DNA of 64,000 nt from Xanthomonas bromi (GTDB taxonomy: Bacteria; Pseudomonadota; Gammaproteobacteria; Xanthomonadales; Xanthomonadaceae), in NCBI RefSeq assembly GCF_900092025.1, contig NZ_FLTX01000027.1, positions 104,545 through 168,544 of the forward strand. Reading direction: 5' to 3'. A model generated the notes under the pieces. That model was not told where the DNA came from and searched no databases. It was given only the letters and a program-made list of their open reading frames with translations. Every line of letters begins with the position of its first letter. Position 1 is the first letter of the stretch. Position numbers and translations under genes: made by a program. Positions 56,607 through 64,000 of this stretch are shown piece after piece.

Positions 56607-57614
56607 TCAGAACTCCAACGCGATCTTGCCGATGTGGCCACCGGATTTCTGCAGCTCGAAGGCCTCACCAATCTCCTCCAAGCCGTAGCTGCGGTCGATC
56701 ACCGGGCGCAGCGGCAAGCCATCCAGCGCGCGCACCAGGTCCTGCTGATGCTTGCGGCTGCCAACGACCAATCCTTGCAGGCGTTGCTGGCGCCCCATCA
56801 TTTCGGCGGTCGGCACCTCCCCGGCAGCACCGGTCAACACGCCGATCAAGGCGATATGCCCGCCGACACGCGCCGCACGGATCGATTGCGTCAACGTGCC
56901 CGGTCCGCCGACCTCGACCACATGATCAACGCCACGCCCGTCGGTGATGTCCAGCACCTGCGCCGACCATTCGGGATGCTGTCGGTAATTGATGAGGTGG
57001 TCGGCTCCGAGCGCACGTACCTTTTCTAACTTCTCGTCGGATGACGAAGTGGCAATCACGCGCGCGCCCATCGCGTTGGCCAATTGCAGCGCAAAGATCG
57101 ACACACCGCCGGTGCCCAGCAACAGCACGCTGTCGCCGGCCGTGAGGCCGCCATTGACCACCAGCGCACGCCACGCAGTCACGCCAGCGGTGGTCAGCGT
57201 GGCGGCTTCGGCATGGCTGTATCCGCTGGGGGCGTGGGTGAATGCCTGTGCATCGGCCACCACCGCAGCTCGCGCGTAGCCATCGACGCCGTCGCCTGGG
57301 GTGGTGGCAAAACCGGCATGCCGCGGCTCGCCATCCAACCACTGCGGGAAAAAGGTAGAAACCACATGGTCGCCTACTGCGAACTCCTCAACCTCCGGCC
57401 CCACGGCTTCCACCATGCCGGCGCCGTCCGACATCGGAATACGCCCGTCTTCGGTTGGCATCCGGCCGAGCACGACGCCCAGATCATGAAAGTTGAGCGA
57501 GCTAGCATGCAGGCGCATACAGATCTGGCCACCTGCCGGCTGCCCTGGGTCGGGTAATGCAACGGACTGTAGCGACGCGATTGCGGCAGGTTTGCGCAGA
57601 CGAATGGCTTGCAT
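56607..57614 (-). CDS. zinc-type alcohol dehydrogenase / quinone oxidoreductase (MDR family)
   Basis: 335 residues from ATG 57614 (MQAIRLRKPAAIASLQSVAL). GroES-like fold with SLNFHDLGVVLGRMPTEDGR, then the NADPH site GDSVLLLGTGGVSIFALQLA and VIATSSSDEKLEKVRALGAD, HVVEVGGPGTL. The classical zinc-ligand Cys are absent, so it is closer to the zinc-free quinone-oxidoreductase branch. Substrate unknown. Divergent from the GGDEF gene. Confidence 0.92.
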   Translation of the reverse strand: MQAIRLRKPAAIASLQSVALPDPGQPAGGQICMRLHASSLNFHDLGVVLGRMPTEDGRIPMSDGAGMVEAVGPEVEEFAVGDHVVSTFFPQWLDGEPRHAGFATTPGDGVDGYARAAVVADAQAFTHAPSGYSHAEAATLTTAGVTAWRALVVNGGLTAGDSVLLLGTGGVSIFALQLANAMGARVIATSSSDEKLEKVRALGADHLINYRQHPEWSAQVLDITDGRGVDHVVEVGGPGTLTQSIRAARVGGHIALIGVLTGAAGEVPTAEMMGRQQRLQGLVVGSRKHQQDLVRALDGLPLRPVIDRSYGLEEIGEAFELQKSGGHIGKIALEF

Positions 57615-57881
57615 GGGCGGACTCCTCAGCATGTTCAATGCCTGGGATACCACGCAGTCCGTTATGCACCCGCAGTCGAGCTGGCTTTCACTCAATCTGG
57701 CGGCGGTTGTTGACGCATGCACAGCGAGCGCTGATGCAGCAGCATGGCTTGCAGGCGCGTGCGCAAGCGGGCTGTTGCGTGCTGGGTGAGGCATCAATCA
57801 CAGATCCGTCATTGCGCGCTACTTCGCACCTAACCGCGCGGCCCGCGACGCGTAGGCTGGCACGCCGGTTGCATCGCCTTG

Positions 57882-59387
57882 ATGTCCAGACAGGTAGCCA
57901 CAGTGACGTCAACAACCAAGCGGTGGCGGCAACGTGCACAGCGCATCGCGCTGCATTTCGTGCTGACTGCGTCCTGCCTGCTACTGCTCGGTTCGGAATA
58001 CTGGTCCATCCACGAAGAGCGCGCAACCGCGCTGGGGAGCGCTCAGGCGCAGTCATTGAACTTGGCCAATTCGCTGGCGCAGCATGCCAGCGACACCTTG
58101 TCCATCGCAGACGCGGTGTTGTCCGGGCTGGTGGCGCGGGTCGAACACGACCAGAGCTCGACCGCCGCACGTTCGGCAATGCATGCGTTTCTGGTGCGCG
58201 AAGCGCGCCGCTCGGATCGCCTGCATGGCATCTTCATCTATGCAGCGGACGGCAGCTGGGTGAGCTCGTCGCTGGACAGCACCCCCCGGACACACAACAA
58301 CGCCGACCGCGCCTATTTCAAATATCACCGCGACCATCGCGATGCCTTGTCGTTGGTCGGCCCGCCCGTGCAAAGCCGTTCGGATGGCTCCTGGGTGCTG
58401 ACGTTGAGCCGCCGCCTCAACACCCCCACTGGCGATTTCGCCGGCGTGGTGCTGGTCACGCTGCAGCTGAAGTATTTCCAGAATTACTACAGCACCTTTG
58501 AAGTCGGCCCGCACGGCACCATCGGCATGACCAACGACGATGGCATCGTGATCGTGCGCAGACCCGACAAACAGGGCGTGATCGGCACCTCGATCGCGGG
58601 TACCTCGATCTACGCGACCTTGCGCACACGCAAGCACGGCACAGCCACCTATCGCTCGCCGATCGACGGCGTGGAGCGCATCTCCAGTTTTGCGCCGGCG
58701 CGGCCGTATCCGCTGACCGTGCTGACCGGCGTCTCGGTCGACGATGCGTTGGCGACCTGGCGGGAAACGGCACGCCAGCGCATCGTGGTGGCGGCGCTGG
58801 GCTGCGCGCTGCTGTTGGGCGTGGGGATCTGGCTGGACCTGCAACTGCGTCGCATGCATCGCAACGAAGCCAAGCTGAGCACCGAAGCCTGGGTAGATGC
58901 ATTGACCGGCATCGCCAACCGCCGCGCCTTCGACCACCGGCTATCGCACGCGCTGCAGGAAGCGGTACGCCTGCAAGTGCCGTTGTCGGTGCTGATGATC
59001 GATGTCGACCACTTCAAGCTCTACAACGACGCTTATGGTCACGTGAACGGCGATGCCTGCCTGCGTTTGATTGCGGGCGCCATTGCCGGCTGCTCGCGAC
59101 GCAGCGAAGACGTGGCCGCGCGCTACGGCGGCGAAGAATTCGGGATGATTCTGCCGCACACCGATGCTACCGGCGCGCTGCGCCTGGCCGACGCCATGCG
59201 CAATGCGGTTGCCGAGCTCGGCCTGATGCACCTGTCCAGCCCCACCAGTGCGCATGTCACGGTGAGTATTGGCGCGGCGACGTTCGAACCGGGCGAGGCG
59301 CCCTTGAGTCCCAACGCCATCGTGCACGATGCCGATTCGGCGCTGTATCGCGCCAAGCAGAAGGGACGGAATCGCACGTCGGCGTAG
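57882..59387 (+). CDS. membrane diguanylate cyclase (GGDEF) with periplasmic sensor
   Basis: 501 residues from ATG 57882. TM1 about residues 25-41 (LHFVLTASCLLLLGSEYW), a periplasmic Cache-like domain with GIFIYAADGSWVSSS and RPDKQGVIGTSIAGTS, TM2 (RIVVAALGCALLLGVGIWLD), then GGDEF: WVDALTGIANRRAFDHRLSH, LMIDVDHFKLYNDAYGHVNG, and the active site ARYGGEEFGMIL. An allosteric I-site RSED lies five residues before GGEEF. It is predicted to make c-di-GMP in response to an external signal with product inhibition. The opposing EAL enzyme is in the chemotaxis operon. Confidence 0.94.
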   Translation: MSRQVATVTSTTKRWRQRAQRIALHFVLTASCLLLLGSEYWSIHEERATALGSAQAQSLNLANSLAQHASDTLSIADAVLSGLVARVEHDQSSTAARSAMHAFLVREARRSDRLHGIFIYAADGSWVSSSLDSTPRTHNNADRAYFKYHRDHRDALSLVGPPVQSRSDGSWVLTLSRRLNTPTGDFAGVVLVTLQLKYFQNYYSTFEVGPHGTIGMTNDDGIVIVRRPDKQGVIGTSIAGTSIYATLRTRKHGTATYRSPIDGVERISSFAPARPYPLTVLTGVSVDDALATWRETARQRIVVAALGCALLLGVGIWLDLQLRRMHRNEAKLSTEAWVDALTGIANRRAFDHRLSHALQEAVRLQVPLSVLMIDVDHFKLYNDAYGHVNGDACLRLIAGAIAGCSRRSEDVAARYGGEEFGMILPHTDATGALRLADAMRNAVAELGLMHLSSPTSAHVTVSIGAATFEPGEAPLSPNAIVHDADSALYRAKQKGRNRTSA

Positions 59388-59694
59388 ACATGCAGACGGT
59401 GCGGGCGGCTTGCCTTGGAGGTCACGCTGCTGTTGCGAGGTGGAGGTCACCGATCCAGGGAACGCAGACACAGCTCGCGCACCGGGCGCGTTGCGTGTAC
59501 GGCGGCCACAGGTGCCGCGCGCACGGCGCGCGCTCCATCCAACCACGGACAATACCCGCTACGCTCGTGGCGCCGCGCTGACGAAAACCTGCCGTCGTCT
59601 GAGCGCACTGATGGCCTTTCTGGATAAAGCAGCGACCGGCCGCTCCTCAAAACGGTTGTGCACATCTGCATGAGCTGACCTCCTCCCCACGTCA
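59388..59694. other. intergenic, left flank of IS element
   Basis: 307 bases after the GGDEF gene; contains a duplicated TGGAGGTCAC about 25 bases apart but no gene or terminator with confidence. Confidence 0.35.
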
Positions 59695-60845
59695 GGGAAC
59701 CTCTGAACAACGCGCCACAAATACGCGACGCTACCGGTTCGGAGTGAGGAGGCATCCATGCAACTGACGTTCGGTGATGCTGAAGGCCTGGGCAAGCGCA
59801 AGCAGACCCGGCGCGAGATCTTCCTGGACGAGATGGAGCGCATCGTTCCGTGGACGCCTTGATTGCTCTGATCGAGCCGCATATCCGGCGTCAGGGCGGC
59901 CGGGGCGGCAGCCGTACGCGCTGGCCACGATGTTGCGGATTCATCTGTTGCAGCACTGGTACCCGTTGAGCGATCCGGCGATGGAAGAGGCATTGCACGA
60001 GATCCCAACCCTGCGGCGTTTTGCCCAGCTCGGCGGCTTGGACGACGTTCCGGACAAGGCCACGATTCTCAGCGTTCGGCGTCTGCTGGAGACCCATCAG
60101 CTTGCTGCACGGATGCTGGACGCCGTCAACGCGCCTCTGGCGCGGCATGGCCGGAGCCTGCGGGCGGCAACGATCATCGATGCGACGCTGACCGCTGCGC
60201 CCAGTTCAACCAAGAATGCCGACCACGCGCGCGACCCTGCAATGCATCAGACCAGGAGGGGCAATCAAGGACATTTGGGGACGAAGGCGCACATCGGCGT
60301 GGATGAATTCCGGGGTGTTGCACCAGGTCCGCTGCATGGCTGCCAATATCGCCGATGTCACGGTGACGCACGCGTTGCTGCATGGCAAGGAAGACAGCGT
60401 GTTCGGCACAGCAGCTACATCGGCGCGGCCAAACGCGAAGAACTGCAGGCGCGCAAGGCTGCATTCTTTATCGCCGCCAGGCCCTCGACGATTCAAGGCA
60501 TCGGCAACAAACGCGAGCGCGCTCGGGAACAGCGTTGGGAATACGTCAAGGCCAGCGTGCGCGCGAAGGTCAAGCATCCATTCCGGGTGATCAAGCGCCA
60601 GTTCGACGACACCAAGGGCCGCTATCGCGGCTGGTCAAGAACACGGCGCAGGTCCCGACCTTGTTCACGCTCTCCAATTTATGGATGGTGCACCGGCAGT
60701 TGCTGCCGGCCAGAGGGTAATGCTGCCTGGCGTGGGATAAATCCCTAGATAAGCGCAAAACATCGTCGGGCAAACCCGCTTTGCGCGCCCCTGGTGTTCA
60801 AGATGGCGGAATTCATGTGGTCTGTAACGTTGTTCAGACCTTGCC
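59695..60845 (+). mobile_element. decayed IS5-family insertion sequence
   Basis: About 1151 bases bounded by imperfect inverted repeats: GGGAACCTCTGAACAAC (59695-59711) and, reversed, GGCAAGGTCTGAACAAC (60829-60845), matching 14 of 17. It contains one transposase pseudogene read in the plus direction. The bases flanking the ends (GTCA and TAAA) do not form a target duplication, so either one end has been rearranged or the copy is old. Confidence 0.75.
59758..60720 (+). pseudogene. IS5-family transposase, multiply frameshifted
   Basis: Starts [20 protein letters not shown] with GAGGAGG upstream. Pieces in different frames: first to VPWTP-stop (about 59860), then YALATMLRIHLLQHWYPLSD, EEALHEIPTLRRFAQLGGLD, AATIIDATLTAAPSSTKNAD (first Asp) and GTKAHIGVDEF (second Asp); then NIADVTVTHALLHGKEDSVF in another frame, REQRWEYVKASVRAKVKHPF in the previous one, and NLWMVHRQLLPARG at the end. 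At the position of the usual catalytic Glu in xEHPFRVIKRQF this copy has Lys (KHPFRVIKRQF). At least three frameshifts and a lost catalytic residue mean no active transposase. Confidence 0.85.
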
Positions 60846-61567
60846 TAAAAATTTTGCAGACTCCCCAACGCGGTATTTTCGAGCAAGTCATTATTCGTTT
60901 CAGCTGTGTTCTCTTGTCTGGACAATGCCTGCGCTCGCTCTTGGTAAAAATGGTGCTGACCTTTATAAGCGAAGCGGACTTGAAAATTTCCAGGCGCGGA
61001 AAGACCATCAGGTTTTTCGAAATAGCACGTGTTGGAAGCTGGCAGATACAGATCTAGCGCACGGTTGATCAGTTTGTTTCGAGTGCGCGTCTGGAGAACC
61101 AGACGCTCCAAGTCAAAATTCTCCAGACAATACGCTATGCCCACACCTATGAGACAAGCCGCTATGCCACCTCCGGTTGCTTGTGGTTTCGGACCTTGAC
61201 CTACCGCTTGACGCAAAGCTTTACGATAGATGTGCAGATGCACGTAATTCTCCTGAGCGTCGTATCGATTGATATTGCTGCAACCAATCAGAGTATCATT
61301 AAGATACAACGAGTAAATAAGGGTTGATTGTATGAGCGGCTCGCTGGAGGGCATGTTGCGCAGAAAGCGCTCACGAACTTGCTGCGCATCGCCCAAGCGC
61401 GCTGTATCCACGCCTAATATTTCCAGGTAGGACGCCGGACTACCTGTCCAATACTCGACAAAGGCGTCGGCGTCTTGCGCAGCCGCATCGCGCAGCGTCA
61501 ATAACCCAGCACGCGTCTGTAAGCTTGCACGGATCAATGCGGTATCGGCGCTGATGTCGAGGTTCAT
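60845..61567 (-). CDS. GNAT-family N-acetyltransferase (RimJ/RimL-like), linked to the PLP fusion gene
   Basis: 240 residues. RAGLLTLRDAAAQDADAFVE opening, LYLNDTLIGCSNINRYDAQE (central strands), ATGGGIAACLIGVGIAYCLE (acetyl-CoA loop region) and LERLVLQTRTRNKLINRALD, as in RimJ/RimL-type GNATs. Its ATG overlaps the stop of the PLP fusion gene by four bases (ATGA), so the two are co-translated. The last ~30 residues (QALSRQENTAETNNDLLENT...) are polar and the TAG stop uses the terminal base of the IS, so the natural C terminus may have been altered. GC content is about 52-55%, lower than the rest. Substrate unknown. Confidence 0.75.
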   Translation of the reverse strand: MNLDISADTALIRASLQTRAGLLTLRDAAAQDADAFVEYWTGSPASYLEILGVDTARLGDAQQVRERFLRNMPSSEPLIQSTLIYSLYLNDTLIGCSNINRYDAQENYVHLHIYRKALRQAVGQGPKPQATGGGIAACLIGVGIAYCLENFDLERLVLQTRTRNKLINRALDLYLPASNTCYFEKPDGLSAPGNFQVRFAYKGQHHFYQERAQALSRQENTAETNNDLLENTALGSLQNF

Positions 61568-64000
61568 TCGAAGGTTTCCAGAAAGATGTAGATGGACTGG
61601 GTAACGCAGGCGACCAGCTGTTCCAGCTGCTCGCTGGTTTCTTCACCCATCGAGAAACGCAAGAAGGGGTCTGTTGACTCCGCTATTGCCGCAGCCGCTG
61701 AAATACGGGTAACGCCAAAACCGAAGCTCACGCCTTTGGTGATCGATACGCCAGCGCTTCGGCAGCTGTTGATAATGAGTTCGATCAATCCCTCCAGGCA
61801 ATGCCGATTATTCAAACCCGGCTCGCCGAACGTGATGGCGACGACACCTCCACCATGGTTCCACTGGCGCTCGCGCCAGTCGCGCGGATAGGCGACACGC
61901 ACTTGAGTGCGTGGGTGCTCGATGGCATCCAGTGAAGCCGCCAGATGTTCTGCGTTGCGCGTCAAACGCTGCATACGTTGCAAAAGCTGCTCTCGGTCGA
62001 ACAACGGAAAGCGCGCTACCTGATTCTGGTACAGGCCAGTGCCGAGGTTGCGTCGATGCCGGGCAAGGGCAGGCGCATGTTGCTCGTTGCAAACAATGAC
62101 GCCGAGCATTTGCAGATCCAGACCCAACTGCAGGTATTTGCTACCGCTCTCGAAGTACAGGATGTGCGGGTGATTTGGCGCATCGAATAGCGTGAAAGGG
62201 TTGAAGCCACCGGAGATCATGGTGCCGTCGATAACCAGCCAGCGGTTTCGCCAGTCGCGGGTCCGCAAAGCGTTGGCCAGCGCTTGAAAATCAAAGCAGG
62301 GCAATTCACCGATATTAGCCATGGGATCCGCGAACACAACATGGCTGTCAGTGCGCTCCACGCACTCGATCAACGCCTTTACACTCCAGTCCTCCGCGAT
62401 CGTCATTGAAACCTGCGGGAGTGCTTCCAGTTGTTCCAGCGCCTCAAAGTATAGATAGGGGACCCTTGCTACGCGGGCTGCTTCCGGATGCTTTGGAAAG
62501 ACTTCGCGTAAAAGAAAGCTTTCCAGCGTCGAGTAGGCCGCTTGGCCGCTGGAGGTTAGCAACGCTGTGAGTACTCCACCGCCGAAGCCGATCGCACGCA
62601 CCAAGTTCAATTCAAGTTCGCGCAGGGCCACCGAACCATAGCGTTCGTAGTTCACCGAGCTGGTTTGCAGGTCCGCAGGATCGAAAAACATGATCTCTGT
62701 GCTTTGATCTGTACTTGCACTGCACCAGTTCAATGCTGAGCGGGCGAGTCCGAACTGCTGAATCAACAAGCGATATCGCTGCGCGACCTGACGCCCGTCC
62801 AGACCCGGGCTGCGGCAACTTCTGATCATTTTACGGCTGATGTCCAGCGCATCGCCCATGAAGCTTTCAACCAGGGGGTCTACGGGTAACGACTCGCGCA
62901 GGGCAAACGACAGGTGTTGCTGCAGGGTTGCTTGTAACTCGTTCAAGGCTTGCTCCACACGATCTACCAATTGCAGCCACATCGACAGGAGCGTGGCCTC
63001 GCTGGTTGGCGCCGTACTGCAAGTACTGGCTTTTTCGACGCTCTGACATGTATTACCTGACGCGGAGGCCGATAGCTCAATGCCGAGTGTGCTTGCTCTC
63101 AGGCCGTTTATCTTGCGCAGTTTCTGGTCTTCGATGACGGTAGTCATGGCTTTCGCCAGCAGCGGAACAGAAATATTGCCACCACTGACAAGAACCAGAA
63201 TATCGCCTTCCAGAGTCGGGCTCTCGTCGAACAGCAAGGGCGCCAAGGCGATGGCCCCTGCTCCCTCGGACAGGATGCTTTCCTGATGCAAGAGCGTCAT
63301 CATGCTGGTCTTGATGCGCTCTTCGGGCACTGCGTGAAAAGTGGGTGCCAATGTCTGTATCAACGGCCACAGCCAGTTGTCTGGTTCGTGCTCGATCGCA
63401 AGGCCATCGGCAAGCGTGGGCATGACGCGTTTAAGCATCTGCTGACCATCGAAGCCTTTATCCAGGTTCCGACCGAAAGTAGCCGGATGCACTCCATGCA
63501 ACCTTGTCTCCGACCATAGCCTGGCGGCCGCACAGCCGAAACCAGTGAGCAGGCCGCCACCGCCAAATGGCAGCAGGATGTGATCAAACCGCCGGTCGTC
63601 CTGTTCAGCGATTTCCAGCGCCAGTGAACCTTGGCCGGCGACCACGTCAGGGTGGTCAAACGGTGAGATATAGTATCCGCCGTTTTCCTGTGCCTCCTGA
63701 TCGGCCGCGACATAGGCCTCAGAGACATCGCTACCTCCCTGCACGATTCGCGCCCCCACTGCCCGCAGCCGACGAATCTTGATTTCCTAAGCGGTCAACG
63801 GTACGAAGATATTTGCCTTTAAGCCGAGTTCACGCGCCAATGTGGCAATTGCCAGCCCATGATTGCCTGCCGAGGCCGTATAGACAGAGGCACCGGGGGC
63901 AAGCAAGTGCAGCGCATTATAGGCCCCGCGCAATTTGAAAGAGCCAGTACGCTGCAGACACTCCAGTTTCGCCCACACCCTTCGATTGTTTGAGCTAAGG
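61564..64000 (-). CDS. fused PLP enzyme: threonine-dehydratase-like (fold II) plus Cys/Met-metabolism-like (fold I), with in-frame TAG; 5' end outside window
   Basis: The frame is open to the right edge. Fold-II part: CLQRTGSFKLRGAYNALHLL (PLP Lys), YTASAGNHGLAIATLAREL, then IFVPLTA followed by TAG (63787-63789), and in the same frame EIKIRRLRAVGARIVQGGSD, LLPFGGGGLLTGFGC (phosphate loop) and LVSGGNISVPLLAKA. A helical linker of ~130 residues follows. Fold-I part (about the last 390 residues): YERYGSVALRELELNLVRAI, LTSSGQAAYSTLESFLLREV, WLVIDGTMISGGFNPFTLFD and ESGSKYLQLGLDLQMLGVIV (probable PLP Lys). At least 811 codons are in the window if TAG is read through. CAG to TAG by one transition would explain the stop. 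Everything after it is well preserved, so the mutation is recent, suppressed or an error. A GTG at 63759 could in principle restart translation without the PLP Lys. Low GC suggests transfer. The reaction is unknown. Confidence 0.8.

Noticed and set aside
59691..60849. Target-site duplication flanking the IS5 element
   Set aside because: Left GTCA and right TAAA do not match; the CTAA overlapping the right end has no counterpart on the left.
1..64000. tRNA, rRNA, CRISPR arrays and riboswitches
   Set aside because: No T-loop-like GTTCGANTC with matching acceptor arms, no regularly spaced direct repeats with spacers, and no recognisable riboswitch core were seen by eye; a covariance search could still find something short.

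Overview
The window is high-GC (about 65% in sampled gene-rich lines) gammaproteobacterial chromosome. Gene content points to Xanthomonas: a papain-type secreted protease, a CreBCD envelope-stress locus, a multi-gene chemotaxis operon carrying an EAL response regulator, an XVIPCD-type effector remnant, twin pirins and Xanthomonas-type dispersed intergenic repeats. No tRNA, rRNA or CRISPR array was recognised. The density of disrupted genes (at least eight) suggests a lineage losing genes; the species is not determined.

Layout. 0-1.5 kb: 3' part of a subtilisin-like protease with a small exported partner. 1.6-8 kb: an aldo/keto reductase, then a scarred RND efflux region. Two deletion junctions (MFS//LysR at about 2.93 kb and AraC//AcrB at about 4.0 kb) lie downstream of a frameshifted, truncated acrB, next to an intact acrA and divergent tetR. 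8.2-13 kb: zur, gltX, a DUF3616 protein, a nitrilase-fold hydrolase, a GNAT and a frameshifted small gene. 13.4-18.3 kb: creD, a papain-family protease, a multiply broken creC, and creB. A three-half-site repeat upstream of creD matches the cre/blr-tag pattern. 18.5-24.4 kb: rlmJ, a GNAT, a structured repeat and mfd.

24.7-33.3 kb: a compact chemotaxis operon preceded by a FliA(sigma-28)-like promoter: STAS protein, cheA, poly-HAMP receptor, cheW, REC-EAL protein, cheR, cheB. There is no stand-alone cheY; the REC-EAL protein is the obvious output and would couple chemosensing to c-di-GMP breakdown. 33.5-49.7 kb: mostly housekeeping or metabolic genes (phospholipase D/cardiolipin synthase, M13 peptidase, gpmA, nfi, two pirins, cstA-ybdD, HAD phosphatase, DUF819 protein), interrupted by a collapsed effector/ankyrin-lipoprotein locus at 47.1-47.9 kb and a second copy of the structured repeat at 46.0 kb. 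50.3-56.2 kb: a periplasmic molybdenum oxidoreductase operon paoABC-xdhC followed by a mocA-like gene. 56.6-59.4 kb: an MDR oxidoreductase and a membrane GGDEF protein.

59.7-64 kb: a decayed IS5-type element abuts an AT-richer (about 52-55% GC) two-gene unit: a GNAT and an unusual protein joining a fold-type-II PLP domain (threonine-dehydratase-like) to a fold-type-I PLP domain (Cys/Met-metabolism-like), interrupted by one in-frame TAG. This right-hand island is the best candidate here for an undescribed biosynthetic or protective system.
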